Source: DASWJZ01 sp963792885 (GTDB lineage Bacteria > Pseudomonadota > Alphaproteobacteria > Rhizobiales > Afifellaceae). Taken from it: a stretch of 64,000 bases of DNA. Position numbers and translations under genes: made by a program. The notes under the pieces were generated by a model. It searched no databases. It was not told the DNA's origin and worked only from the letters and a program-made list of their open reading frames with translations. The stretch is from NCBI GenBank assembly GCA_963792885.1, contig CAWBXX010000003.1, positions 186,001-250,000 on the forward strand, read 5' to 3'. This document shows positions 8,314 to 17,601 of this stretch, piece by piece (the first letter of the stretch is position 1; each line of letters opens with the position of its first letter).

Positions 8314-8763
8314 GTGCTGATTGGCATCGACCCGCTGCTCTCACCCGATCTCCTAATGATCCTCCGCGCGATGGGGCACGGCGACGAGATCGTGATCGTC
8401 GACGCGAATTACCCGGCGACGAGCAATGCCAGGCGGCTCGTCCGCCTCGACGGGGCGGACGCCAGTCAGGCTCTCGCCGCAGTGCTTTCCGTGCTCCCGC
8501 TCAACTCTTTTGTGAAGGCCCCGGCGAACGGCATGCAGGTGGTCGGCAAGCCGCGCGAGATCCCGCCGGCGATCGCCGACTTCCAGAAGATCGTCGACAG
8601 CCGCGCTGGCTTTCCGGTCAAGATAGCTCGGATCGAGCGTTTTGCCTTCTACGAGCGCGCCAAGACCTGCTTCGCCGTCGTTGCGACATCCGACCGGCGG
8701 CTCTATGCGAACATCATCCTGACCAAGGGCGTCATCGGCGCAGACGGAAAGGTCGTCAAATGA
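8314..8763 (+). CDS. RbsD/FucU family sugar mutarotase (L-fucose mutarotase-like)
   Basis: 149 aa, normal FucU length. Features are the start MLIGIDPLLSPDLLMILRAMGHGDEIVIVDANYPA with the family's catalytic-site histidine (GHGDEI) and the C-terminal SDRRLYANIILTKGVI. These proteins interconvert alpha and beta anomers of fucose or ribose so that the anomer-specific dehydrogenase can work. GTG start at 8314, eight bases after the aldose dehydrogenase stop. FucU rather than RbsD is preferred from length and the C-terminal motif. Part of the catabolic operon. Confidence 0.88.
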   Translation: MLIGIDPLLSPDLLMILRAMGHGDEIVIVDANYPATSNARRLVRLDGADASQALAAVLSVLPLNSFVKAPANGMQVVGKPREIPPAIADFQKIVDSRAGFPVKIARIERFAFYERAKTCFAVVATSDRRLYANIILTKGVIGADGKVVK

Positions 8764-8776
8764 CCTCACAATCCAC

Positions 8777-9796
8777 ATGAACGGAATGCGCGCGGTCGTC
8801 TGCCGGAAGCCCGGCGAGCTGGTGCTTGAAGAACGGCCGCTACCTGACCGTCGCGGCAACGAAATTCTGCTCGCGATCCGCCGGATCGGCATCTGCGGGA
8901 CGGACTATCACATCTACGATGGGCTCCACCCCTTCCTGCAATATCCGCGCGTCATGGGGCACGAGCTCTCCGCTGAGGTAATCGAGGCGCCGAACACAAG
9001 TGCCTACAAGACCGGCGACCCGGTCATCGTCATCCCCTATCTCTACTGCGGATCCTGCGTCGCCTGCCGCCGCGGAAAGACCAATTGCTGCACGACCCTT
9101 CGTTGCCTCGGCGTCCACTGCGACGGCGGCATGACGGAGCGGATCGCGCTCCCCGAGGTGAACCTCTACCCGGCCGAAGGCCTCTCGCTCGAGCAGGCGG
9201 CGATGGTAGAATTCCTGTCGATCGGGGCGCATGCCGTCCGCCGCTCCAGGCTCGCGCCGGGCGACAGCGCGCTTGTCGTCGGCGCCGGCCCGATCGGCAT
9301 CGGCACCGCGCTCTTCGCGCGCCTGGCCGGCGCCGAGGTGACATTGATGGATGCCGTCCCCGAGACCGCCGCCCACGTGAGCCGCATGACGGGGATCGCG
9401 TCCACGATCCTCGCCGGACCCGGCGCGGCCGAACGCGCCCTTGAGATGACGGGCGGCGACAACTTCGACATCGTGTTCGACGCCACCGGCAATCCCAAGG
9501 CGATGGAGTCGAGCTTCGATTTTGCCGCAAGCGGCGGCACCATCGTGATGGTGGGCGTGGTCAAGGACCGGATTTCCTTTTCCGACCCGGAGTTTCACCG
9601 CCGCGAGCTGACACTTTACGCGAGCCGCAACGCAACGCGCGAGGATTTCGACACGGTCGTCACTGCCATGCGAGCCGGCCAGATCCCGACCGGGGCGATC
9701 AACACCCATTCCTGCGAGTTGGAGGAGCTTCCCGCCGCCATGGCCCGCTGGGCGCATGACCGCGTGGGGCTGGTCAAGGCAATCGCCCGGATCTGA
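8777..9796 (+). CDS. Zinc-dependent medium-chain alcohol dehydrogenase, sugar or sugar-acid type
   Basis: 339 aa MDR-family enzyme. The catalytic zinc site is C40 (GICGTDYH) with H62-E63 (MGHELSAEV). The structural zinc cysteines are in YCGSCVACRRGKTNCC (C91, C94, C97, C104 or C105), and the NAD-binding Rossmann motif is VVGAGPIGIG. Relatives include L-galactonate and L-threonine-type dehydrogenases. In this cluster it could oxidise the deoxy-keto acid made by the UxaA-type dehydratase, or a polyol, but this is inferred. Starts 13 bases after the mutarotase gene. Confidence 0.88.
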   Translation: MNGMRAVVCRKPGELVLEERPLPDRRGNEILLAIRRIGICGTDYHIYDGLHPFLQYPRVMGHELSAEVIEAPNTSAYKTGDPVIVIPYLYCGSCVACRRGKTNCCTTLRCLGVHCDGGMTERIALPEVNLYPAEGLSLEQAAMVEFLSIGAHAVRRSRLAPGDSALVVGAGPIGIGTALFARLAGAEVTLMDAVPETAAHVSRMTGIASTILAGPGAAERALEMTGGDNFDIVFDATGNPKAMESSFDFAASGGTIVMVGVVKDRISFSDPEFHRRELTLYASRNATREDFDTVVTAMRAGQIPTGAINTHSCELEELPAAMARWAHDRVGLVKAIARI

Positions 9797-9853
9797 GATG
9801 TAGAAGGCTCAGGATTGAAAGCAGCGGCCTGAACCATACTTTTAGCGCGAGGC

Positions 9854-11440
9854 ATGAATGCCATGAGCGAAAATCAGAATCTCGGGACGCTCGCCGCCGT
9901 CGGCGCGGCGCCGCCCCCGGTCCCGAAGCGCCGCTTCGTGCGGCTCCACCCCGACGACAACGTCGTGGTCGCCGTCGTCTCGCTCCCGACCGGGACGGAG
10001 ATCGAAAGCGAGAACGTGCGCGTCATCAGGGCCGTGCCCATGGGCCACAAGGTGGCGACGCGGGAAATTGCCAAGGGCGCGCCGGTCCTGAAGTTCGGCC
10101 AGATCATCGGCTACGCCACCGAAGACATTCCGCCCGGCGCGCATGTCCACGTCCACAATTGCGCGATGGGGAGCCACGACCAGGACTACCATATCGGCGT
10201 CGACTTCAAGCCGGTGCAATATCGCGACCCGTCGGAAGCGACCTTCAAGGGCCTCCGCCGCTCCGACGGCCGCGTCGGCACGCGGAACTACATCGCCCTC
10301 TGCTCCACCGTGAACTGCTCGGCGACCGTGATCCGCATGATCGCCGACCGGGTAAACCATTCCGGCATGCTCGACGCCTATCCGCACATCGACGGCGCGA
10401 TTGCGCTTTCGCATGGCACCGGCTGCGGCATGGCCGACGCCGGCGACGGCTTCGACAACCTGGAACGCGTTCTCTGGGGCTACGCCACGCATCCGAACGT
10501 CGCCGCGGCGATCTTCGTCGGGCTCGGCTGCGAGGTGATGCAGATCAGCCGGCTTAAGCACAAATACGGCTTCGATGAAGATCATTTCCACACGCTGACG
10601 ATCCAGGACTCCGGCGGCACCCGTCGCGCAGTCGAGAGTGCTCTCAGGATGATCGAGGAGGTGCTTCCCACCCTTCCCGTCATCCCGCGCACTGAAATCC
10701 CCGCCAGCGAACTGATGGTCGCGCTGCAGTGCGGAGGCTCCGATGGCTATTCCGGCGTCACCGCCAACCCCGCGCTCGGCCGCGCAGCCGACATCCTGGT
10801 GCAGTATGGCGGCACGACCGTGCTCGCCGAGACGCCGGAGATATACGGCGCCGAGCAGCTTCTCGTCCGCCGCGCCGCATCCGAAGAAGCCGGGCAAAAG
10901 CTCATCGACCGGATCCGCTGGTGGGAGGATTACACGCGCCGCAACAAGGGCGACATGAACAACAACCCCTCGCCCGGCAACAAAGCCGGCGGGCTGACCA
11001 CGATCCTCGAGAAATCGCTTGGCGCAGCAGCCAAGGGCGGCGTCTCGCCGCTCGCCGACGTAGCGCTTTACGGCGAGAAGATCACGTCGAAGGGCTTCAT
11101 CTTCATGGACAGCCCCGGCTACGATCCAGCCTCGGTCACTGGGCAAATTGCGTGCGGCTGCCAGATCGTGTGCTTTACGACCGGCCGCGGCTCGGCCTTC
11201 GGCTCAAAGCCTGCGCCGACCATCAAGCTCGCCACCAACTCCCGCCTCTATCGGACGATGGAGGAGGACATGGACATCAACTGCGGCGACATCGCCGACG
11301 GCGACGCGACCATTGAATCGAAGGGCGAGGAGATCTTCCGGAAGATGCTGGCCGTCGCCTCGGGCGAGCATTCCAAGAGCGAGAACCTCGGTCTCGGAGA
11401 TAACGAATTCGTGCCCTGGCAGATCGGCGCCGTGATGTAG
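9854..11440 (+). CDS. UxaA-family sugar-acid dehydratase (altronate/galactarate/fuconate dehydratase type)
   Basis: 528 aa, full-length fusion of the N-terminal SAF domain (about residues 25-115; VHVHNCAMG) with the C-terminal dehydratase domain (SDGRVGTRNYIALCSTVNCSA, HGTGCGM, NPSPGNKAGG, MDSPGYDPASVTGQIACGCQ). The family removes water from aldonic or aldaric acids to give 2-keto-3-deoxy acids and uses iron. In the Campylobacter L-fucose locus a UxaA homologue occurs with a mutarotase and a lactonase, as here, so L-fuconate or a similar deoxy-aldonate is a reasonable substrate. ATG at 9854 or 9863. Confidence 0.88.
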   Translation: MNAMSENQNLGTLAAVGAAPPPVPKRRFVRLHPDDNVVVAVVSLPTGTEIESENVRVIRAVPMGHKVATREIAKGAPVLKFGQIIGYATEDIPPGAHVHVHNCAMGSHDQDYHIGVDFKPVQYRDPSEATFKGLRRSDGRVGTRNYIALCSTVNCSATVIRMIADRVNHSGMLDAYPHIDGAIALSHGTGCGMADAGDGFDNLERVLWGYATHPNVAAAIFVGLGCEVMQISRLKHKYGFDEDHFHTLTIQDSGGTRRAVESALRMIEEVLPTLPVIPRTEIPASELMVALQCGGSDGYSGVTANPALGRAADILVQYGGTTVLAETPEIYGAEQLLVRRAASEEAGQKLIDRIRWWEDYTRRNKGDMNNNPSPGNKAGGLTTILEKSLGAAAKGGVSPLADVALYGEKITSKGFIFMDSPGYDPASVTGQIACGCQIVCFTTGRGSAFGSKPAPTIKLATNSRLYRTMEEDMDINCGDIADGDATIESKGEEIFRKMLAVASGEHSKSENLGLGDNEFVPWQIGAVM

Positions 11441-11453
11441 GGCAAAACGAAAT

Positions 11454-11473
11454 TCAGGCCTCCCCCGGCCTGA
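11454..11473 (+). repeat. Intercistronic hairpin before the CUT2 binding-protein gene
   Basis: TCAGGCC (11454-11460), loop TCCCCC, GGCCTGA (11467-11473). A perfect 7-bp stem 13 bases after the dehydratase stop with no T-run. Probably an RNA-stability or processing element within a polycistronic message rather than a terminator. Confidence 0.5.
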
Positions 11474-11524
11474 CTATCAGAGCCAAGGCACAGTGCGCCG
11501 GCTCAATCTTGGGAGGAAAGAAGT

Positions 11525-12545
11525 ATGAAGACGTTACTCACAACGACTGCTATTGCCCTCGCCCTCGCGGCGTCGGCCGGCTCCGCGCTTGCCGACACGT
11601 CGGGCAAGAAGATCGCGTTCTCCAACAACTATGCCGGCAATTCCTGGCGGCAGGCGATGCTGAAGAGCTACGACATCGTCACCAAGAAGGCGGTCGCCGA
11701 CGGCGTGGTCGCCGCGGCCGACGTGTTCACCACGGCCGACAAGGAAGTGCCGACGCAGGCCGCGCAGATTCCAGAATCTGATCCTGCAGGGCTACGACGC
11801 GATCGTCATCAACGCCTCCTCGCCCGATGCGTTGAACGGCGCGATCCAGCAGGCCTGCGACGCCGGCATCGTCGTCGTGTCCTTCGACGGCATCGTCACC
11901 GCGCCATGCGCCTGGCGGGTCGTGGTCGACTTCAAGGACATGGGAAAGCAGGAAGTCGAGCAGATGGCGGCGTTCCAGCCGAATGGCGGGAACCTGCTTG
12001 AGATCCGCGGACTTGCCGGAACCTCGATCGACCAGGCGATCCACGACGGCATCGTGGAAGGTGTCGCCGCGCATCCGGAGTTCAAGATCGTCGGCTCGGT
12101 CGAAGGCGACTGGGATCAAACGACGGCGCAGAAGGCTGTCGCCACCGTTCTCCCATCGCTCCCCGACATCGTCGGTGTGGTTGACCAGGGCGGCGACGGT
12201 TACGGCGCGGCTCAGGCTATTGCCGCCGCGGGCAAACCGCGTCCGACCATCATCATGGGCAACCGTCAGGACGAGCTGCAGTGGTGGAAGGAGCAGAAGG
12301 AGAAGGACGGCTACACGACCTGGTCGGCCTCGATCGCGCCGGGCGTGTCGACGCTTGCCTTCTGGGTCGCGCAGCAGATCCTCGATGGCAACAAGGACAT
12401 CCCGCATGACCTCCTGGTGCCGTACCTCGCCTTCACGCAGGATGACTTCGAGGCAGCCCTGCCCAACATAGAGGTGGGCAGCGTGGCAAGCCACGAATAC
12501 ACCCAGGCCGACGCGCAGGCCGCGATCAAGGCCAACATGAAGTGA
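11525..12545 (+). pseudogene. CUT2-type sugar ABC transporter substrate-binding protein, frameshifted
   Basis: Signal peptide MKTLLTTTAIALALAASAGSALA, then a periplasmic-binding fold (KKIAFSNNYAGNSWRQAMLKSYDIVTK). At about 11768 the frame moves: QAAQI continues in the +1 frame as QNLILQGYDAIVINASSPDALNGAIQQACDAGI through to KANMK at 12545. A single extra T in CAGATTCCAG restores one continuous protein of about 340 aa. It is otherwise intact, with GGAGG nine bases before the ATG, and heads a complete binding protein-ATPase-permease-permease operon. Confidence 0.85.
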
Positions 12546-12597
12546 TTGCAGGTCGGTCGTCGCGCATTCATCATCGGAGCGGGCTGGACCGCTGGTG

Positions 12598-14085
12598 ATG
12601 TCGGATACGCGAACGAAGACCGTCGAACTGGACGGCGTCGAAAAGCATTTCGGCGCCGTCCGCGCGCTTGATGGCGTGGATTTCGCCCTCGAGCGCGGCG
12701 AATGCGTGGGGCTTGTCGGCCACAACGGCGCCGGCAAATCGACGCTGATGCACATCCTCGCAGGCACGCTCGCGCCCGACGCCGGCCTGATCCTTGTTCA
12801 AGGCGAGCTGCGCGAAAGCTATTCCGTAGCGCTCGCCCAGCGGCTCGGCATCCGTTGCGTGTTCCAGGAACTCTCGCTCTGTCCAAACCTAACGGTCGCG
12901 GAGAACGCGCGCGTCCTGCATCCCACGATAAAGGGCTGGCGCTGGCGCCGGCGCGCCGGCGATATGATTGCGGCCAAGCTCGATGAGGTATTTCCGGGCC
13001 ACGGCATCTCGCCGGACGCAATCGTGTCGGATCTCTCGATCGGGCGTCGTCAGATGGTGGAGGTGGCGCGCGCCTTCACTGTCACTGAAGATCCGCTTCA
13101 CCTTGTGATCCTCGACGAGCCGACATCGTCGCTCGATGCGCAGACCGCCGGCCAGCTTTTGTCCTACGTGCGTACGACCGTCGCTGACGGGGCAAGTTGC
13201 ATCCTGATCTCGCATCTCCTGGACGAGGTTCTCGACAACGCCGACCGCATCGTCGTCATGCGCGACGGCAAGGTGGTAGCCTCCGATAAGGCGCAAGCCT
13301 TCGACCGCAAGAAGCTTGTCGCCGCAATGGGCACGGAGCACGAGGAGGCAGTGGCCGAAGAGCGGTCCGGCCACGCGCTGACGGACCGGCCGGTCGTGGT
13401 CCGCGCCCGGCCGTCGCAGCAGCCCGATAGCGCCGAGCTGGTCGCCCACGAAGGTGAGATCGTCGGCCTCGCCGGCCTTTCCGGCCACGGCCAGACCGAC
13501 CTCCTGATCGACGTCTTCGATGCCTCGATCGGGCGCCGCTCCCGCATCGACGTCGCCGCGTCGACGGCGCTCATTGCCGGCGACCGTCAGACGGACGGCA
13601 TCTTCCCTCTTTGGTCCATTGCGGAGAACATCGGCATTCGCTCGATGTCGGCGCTCAAACACGGCCTGCTGCTCTCCCCAAAACTCGAAGATGAGCTCGC
13701 CGAGAATTGGCGCCAGCGCATCGGCATCCGCACGCCCGACGTCCACAATCCGATCCTGTCGCTTTCCGGCGGCAACCAGCAGAAGGCGCTTTTCGCGCGT
13801 GCGCTCGGCTCCAACGCAAAGATCATCCTGATGGATGACCCGACGCGCGGCGTCGACTTCGGCACGAAGCTCGAGGTCTACGATCTGATCCGGTCCGAGG
13901 CGGCCGCCGGCCGCACCTTCCTTTGGTACACGACCGAGCTCGATGAGCTTGAGAACTGCGACCGCGTCTACGTCTTCCGCAACGGCCGCATCGTCGCCGA
14001 TCTCGACCGCGGCGAGCTGACCGAAGCGAAGGTCATTCAGTCCTCCTTCGAGGACTCCTCGACCGAAAGCGCGCCCGTCCAATGA
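12598..14085 (+). CDS. CUT2-type sugar ABC transporter ATP-binding protein (RbsA/XylG-like)
   Basis: 495 aa with two nucleotide-binding halves. The first has Walker A GHNGAGKST, a Q-loop in CVFQELSL, signature LSIGRRQMVEVARA and Walker B LVILDEPTS. The second has the degenerate Walker A normal for this family (GLSGHGQTDLL), signature LSGGNQQKALFARAL and Walker B IILMDDPTRG. GTG 12595 and ATG 12598 are adjacent; ATG is preferred. It overlaps the first permease gene by four bases (ATGA), showing translational coupling. It energises import of the sugar captured by the preceding binding protein. Confidence 0.92.
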   Translation: MSDTRTKTVELDGVEKHFGAVRALDGVDFALERGECVGLVGHNGAGKSTLMHILAGTLAPDAGLILVQGELRESYSVALAQRLGIRCVFQELSLCPNLTVAENARVLHPTIKGWRWRRRAGDMIAAKLDEVFPGHGISPDAIVSDLSIGRRQMVEVARAFTVTEDPLHLVILDEPTSSLDAQTAGQLLSYVRTTVADGASCILISHLLDEVLDNADRIVVMRDGKVVASDKAQAFDRKKLVAAMGTEHEEAVAEERSGHALTDRPVVVRARPSQQPDSAELVAHEGEIVGLAGLSGHGQTDLLIDVFDASIGRRSRIDVAASTALIAGDRQTDGIFPLWSIAENIGIRSMSALKHGLLLSPKLEDELAENWRQRIGIRTPDVHNPILSLSGGNQQKALFARALGSNAKIILMDDPTRGVDFGTKLEVYDLIRSEAAAGRTFLWYTTELDELENCDRVYVFRNGRIVADLDRGELTEAKVIQSSFEDSSTESAPVQ

Positions 14086-15062
14086 CCGACGCGTCTCTTC
14101 CGAGCGCGACCCGCACGCCGCTTCTCACCTCCGTGAACCTGCGCCGGCTTGTCCGCACGCTGCTCCCCGCATTGTCGATGACGCTGATCCTGCTCGCGAT
14201 TGCCTACCTCAATCCGCGGGCGATCAGCTATTTCGGCTTCAATCTGATGCTCAATCTGGCGATCCCGATCGCGCTCGCGACGATCGCGCAGATGTTCATC
14301 CTCTGCGTCAACGACCTCGATCTTTCGATCGGCACCTTCGTCAGCTTCGTCGGCTGCGTCACTGCGACGTGGCTGCACGACGCGCCGCTCTTCGGCGCTT
14401 TCGTCTTGATCGGTTGCATCGGGATCTATGCCGCGCTCGGCGCGCTGATCTACCTGCGCAACCTTCCTTCGATCGTGGTGACGCTCGGCATGAGCTTCGT
14501 CTGGCAAGGCCTTGCCATCCTTCTTTTACCGCGCCCGGGCGGCAAGGCCCCCGATTGGTTGCTCGCGCTGATGAGCTTCAAGGTGCCTCACGTACCGTTC
14601 CCCATCGTGGCTGCTATCGTCATCGCCCTGGTCGTGCATATCGGGCTGATGCGCTCGTCCTATGGCGCGATCTTGCGCGGCGCCGGCGGCAACCCCATCG
14701 CGATCGCGCGCGCCGGCTGGTCGATTCTGAGGATCAAGGTGACGATGTTCGCGCTGGCCGGCCTCTTCGGCGTCCTCTCCGGCATGGCGCTGATCGGCAT
14801 CACCACGTCCGCCGACGCCAATATCGGCAGCGGCTACACGCTTCTCTCGATCGCGGGCGTCATTCTCGGCGGCGGTGAATTCGTCGGCGGACGGGTTTCG
14901 CCGATCGGCGCGGTGATCGGCGCATTGACGCTGGCGCTCGCCGCCTCGCCGCTTCTTACCTTCATGCACATCTCGCCGGATTGGCAGGTCGGCGCGAACG
15001 GCGCCATCCTGATCGTCGTTCTTGCTGCACGCGCCGCGCTCGCCCGCAGGGAGACGTCATGA
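14082..15062 (+). CDS. CUT2-type sugar ABC transporter permease 1 (RbsC-like)
   Basis: 326 aa, about eight to ten hydrophobic segments. It carries the family signature around NDLDLSIGTFVSFVGCVTATWL and the ATPase-contact region GGEFVGGRVSPIGAVIGALTLAL near the C-terminus. Coupled by ATGA overlaps to the ATPase gene upstream and the second permease downstream. A heterodimeric permease pair is found in a subset of CUT2 systems; most use one permease gene. Confidence 0.9.
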   Translation: MTDASLPSATRTPLLTSVNLRRLVRTLLPALSMTLILLAIAYLNPRAISYFGFNLMLNLAIPIALATIAQMFILCVNDLDLSIGTFVSFVGCVTATWLHDAPLFGAFVLIGCIGIYAALGALIYLRNLPSIVVTLGMSFVWQGLAILLLPRPGGKAPDWLLALMSFKVPHVPFPIVAAIVIALVVHIGLMRSSYGAILRGAGGNPIAIARAGWSILRIKVTMFALAGLFGVLSGMALIGITTSADANIGSGYTLLSIAGVILGGGEFVGGRVSPIGAVIGALTLALAASPLLTFMHISPDWQVGANGAILIVVLAARAALARRETS

Positions 15063-16006
15063 GCTGGCGCGCCGCACTTCTCGGCAAGCCGTGGCTCTGG
15101 TCGTTCGTCGGCGCCGGACTCGTCTATGTGGCGGCGATCGCATTCACCGGCGGTTTCGGCGCGGTCGGCATGATCCAGGCAGCGCTCGCCCTTGCCGTCT
15201 TCATGGTCATTGCCGGTACGGCCCAGATGTTCGTCATCACGCTCGGGCCGGGCAATGTCGACCTCTCGCTCCCAGCCAATATCGGGCTCGCAAGCGCCGT
15301 CGCCATGAAGGTGATGGACGGCTCCGACGCGATGGTCGCCGTTGGCCTTGCCGCGGCGCTCGCGAGCGGTGCTGCCATCGGCTTCGCCAATTACCTGCTG
15401 ATCTGGGCGCTGCGCATTCCGCCGATCATCGCCACGCTCTCGGCAAGCTTTGTTATCCAGTCGATCGACATCAGCTACGGCCGCGGGCTGCAGATCAAGC
15501 CGCCGCCCGGCTTCGCTGCCTTCACGAGCACGCAGGTCTCCGGCATTCCGATCCTTGCCATCCTCGTCGCCATCTTTGCCGTGGTGATGGCAATCGTCCT
15601 GCACCGCACAGCCTACGGGCGTTCGGTGCTCGCCATCGGCCAGAACATGCGCGCAGCGCGGCTCGCCAATGTCCCGGTCGGGCGCGTGCGGCTCGCCACC
15701 TATATGCTTTCCGGCGGCCTCGGCGGCCTGAATGGCGCACTCCTCGCCGGCTATTTCCGCGGCGCCTCAATCGACATCGGCAACGAGTATCTTCTCGCCT
15801 CTATCGCCGTCGTCGTCATCGGCGGCACCTCGGTGGCCGGCGGCAAAGCCAACGTACCGGGGATTTGGGGCGCAGCGCTTTTCATGGTTCTCTTGCTCAC
15901 CATGCTCAACACCTACGGCGCCAGCGCCGGCATCCGGCTTGTCGCGACCGGCCTCATCATCATCGCCGTCATCGCGGCAGCGGGCGGGCAGAAAGCGCCC
16001 CGCTGA
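15059..16006 (+). CDS. CUT2-type sugar ABC transporter permease 2 (RbsC-like)
   Basis: 315 aa multi-spanning protein. FVITLGPGNVDLSLPANIGLASAVA corresponds to the RbsC motif that normally reads GGIDLSVG, and GGTSVAGGKANVPGIWGAAL is the C-terminal conserved loop. The ORF is open upstream, but ATG 15059 overlaps the previous stop as ATGA and begins MSWRAALLGKPWLW, a plausible cytoplasmic start. It pairs with the preceding permease. Confidence 0.9.
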   Translation: MSWRAALLGKPWLWSFVGAGLVYVAAIAFTGGFGAVGMIQAALALAVFMVIAGTAQMFVITLGPGNVDLSLPANIGLASAVAMKVMDGSDAMVAVGLAAALASGAAIGFANYLLIWALRIPPIIATLSASFVIQSIDISYGRGLQIKPPPGFAAFTSTQVSGIPILAILVAIFAVVMAIVLHRTAYGRSVLAIGQNMRAARLANVPVGRVRLATYMLSGGLGGLNGALLAGYFRGASIDIGNEYLLASIAVVVIGGTSVAGGKANVPGIWGAALFMVLLLTMLNTYGASAGIRLVATGLIIIAVIAAAGGQKAPR

Positions 16007-16029
16007 CCGAGAGAACGAAGGGAGAGACT

Positions 16030-16956
16030 ATGGCTTTCGTCGGACCCGACTCCGAGCAATACGACAAGCGCTTCGTCTGGCTCATCAACGGCAGCTGTGA
16101 GAAGGAGCTTCTCTTCACCGGCTGTCGCTGGGCCGAAGGACCGGTCTGGTTCAACGACGGGAACTATCTCGTCTGGAGCGACATCCCGAACAACCGCATG
16201 CTGCGCTGGGTGCCGGACGGCATCAACGGAAGCGTCAGCGTCTTCCGCACCAACTCCAACTACTCGAACGGCAATACCCGTGACCGCGAGGGCCGGCTCG
16301 TAAGCTGCGAGCACGGCGGGCGTCGTGTCACCCGCACGGAGGCCGACGGGTCGATCACCGTCATCGCCGACAGCTACAAGGGCAAGCGGCTGAACTCGCC
16401 GAACGACGTCGTCGTGAAGTCGGACGGCACGATCTGGTTCACCGATCCGCCCTACGGCATCCTGAGCGACTACGAGGGCCATAAGAGCGAGATCGAGCAG
16501 GACGGCTTCTACGTCTATCGCTTCGATCCGAAGAGCGGGAAGCTGACCGTTGTCGTCGACGACATCGAGCGGCCGAACGGCCTCGCCTTCTCGCCCGACG
16601 AGTCGGAGCTTTACGTCGCCAATTCCGCCTCGTCGCACGATGGCGACAAGGCCCGCCACATCCACGCCTTCAAGGTCGGCAAGGACAACAGCTTGAAGGG
16701 CGGCAAGCCGCGCTTCAATTTCCCCGACGGCGTCCCCGACGGCTTCCGCGTCGACACTGTCGGCAATGTCTGGTCGAGCGCCGGCCCGGCGATCTACGTC
16801 TTCGCATCAAGCGGCGATGTTCTTGGAAAGATCAAGTTCCCGCAGACCGTCTCCAATCTGGTCTTCGGGGGACCGAAGCGGAACCGCCTCTTCGTCACCT
16901 GTACGAACGAGCTCTATTCGGTCTACGTGACCGTGACCGGCGTGCAGCGGCCTTAG
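16030..16956 (+). CDS. SMP-30/gluconolactonase family lactonase
   Basis: 308 aa six-bladed beta-propeller hydrolase. Metal-ligand positions are visible: E in RWAEGPVW, N in NSPNDVVVKSDGTIWFTDPPYGI, N-D in RPNGLAFSPDESELYV, and VPDGFRVDTVGNVW. GGGAGAG precedes ATG 16030. Family members open aldonolactones to aldonic acids, which would link the aldose dehydrogenase (lactone) to the UxaA-type dehydratase (aldonate). Last enzyme gene of the island, 23 bases after the permease. Confidence 0.88.
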   Translation: MAFVGPDSEQYDKRFVWLINGSCEKELLFTGCRWAEGPVWFNDGNYLVWSDIPNNRMLRWVPDGINGSVSVFRTNSNYSNGNTRDREGRLVSCEHGGRRVTRTEADGSITVIADSYKGKRLNSPNDVVVKSDGTIWFTDPPYGILSDYEGHKSEIEQDGFYVYRFDPKSGKLTVVVDDIERPNGLAFSPDESELYVANSASSHDGDKARHIHAFKVGKDNSLKGGKPRFNFPDGVPDGFRVDTVGNVWSSAGPAIYVFASSGDVLGKIKFPQTVSNLVFGGPKRNRLFVTCTNELYSVYVTVTGVQRP

Positions 16957-16969
16957 CCGGGGCCGGACC

Positions 16970-17473
16970 GTGGACGCACATGCCTTCCTGAAGACCGTCT
17001 CTCTCCTCGAGGCGCTCGACGGTGATCAGCTTCGCGTGCTCGCCGCGCAGACCAGGCCGGCCTTCTTCCGCGCCGGCACGCGGCTCATGACGCAGGGCGA
17101 GTTCGGCGGCGCAATGTTCGTTATCGCCGCCGGCGAGGTCGCGGTGACCTTTGCCGGCGCCGACCAGCGTGAGCAGTCGGTCGCAAGGCTCGGGCCGGGC
17201 GACGTGGTCGGCGAGATGTCACTCTTCACCGGCGACCGGCGGACGGCAACCGTGAGCGCCGTCACCAATGTCGATGCCGTCGAGATCACCAAGGCCTCCC
17301 TCGAGCGCGTCTTCGCTCGCGCCCCGGATCTCGTCGACACTTTCGCCGCGGTGCTGGCGAAACGGCAGGCGGAATTGAGCGCCGTTGCAGGTGCGCGGTC
17401 GGGCGAATCGCGTGACACCTTCATTCGCCAGGCACGGAAGGCGTTTGCGGGGATTTTCGGACACAAGAGCTGA
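16970..17473 (+). CDS. Cyclic nucleotide-binding domain protein without DNA-binding domain
   Basis: 167 aa. One cNMP-binding domain (about residues 5-125) with the phosphate-binding cassette GDVVGEMSLFTGDRRTATVSA. After it only a short helical tail rich in R/A/K (DTFIRQARKAFAGIFGHKS) and no helix-turn-helix, so it is not a Crp/Fnr regulator. The GTG start at 16970 lies 13 bases after the lactonase stop, so it is probably co-transcribed. Its effector role is unknown. A class III adenylate cyclase is encoded at 42.5-44.2 kb. Confidence 0.85.
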   Translation: MDAHAFLKTVSLLEALDGDQLRVLAAQTRPAFFRAGTRLMTQGEFGGAMFVIAAGEVAVTFAGADQREQSVARLGPGDVVGEMSLFTGDRRTATVSAVTNVDAVEITKASLERVFARAPDLVDTFAAVLAKRQAELSAVAGARSGESRDTFIRQARKAFAGIFGHKS

Positions 17474-17601
17474 GGTGGACGGCCGTCACCGCCGCAGCGG
17501 ATCAGTCCTCACGTCGCGCTGCGGGAAGTGCCGCTATTGCCTTGCGACAACTGGAACTGATTCGGCCGGCATGTGCCCGAAGCACAAAATGGTTAATAAA
17601 T

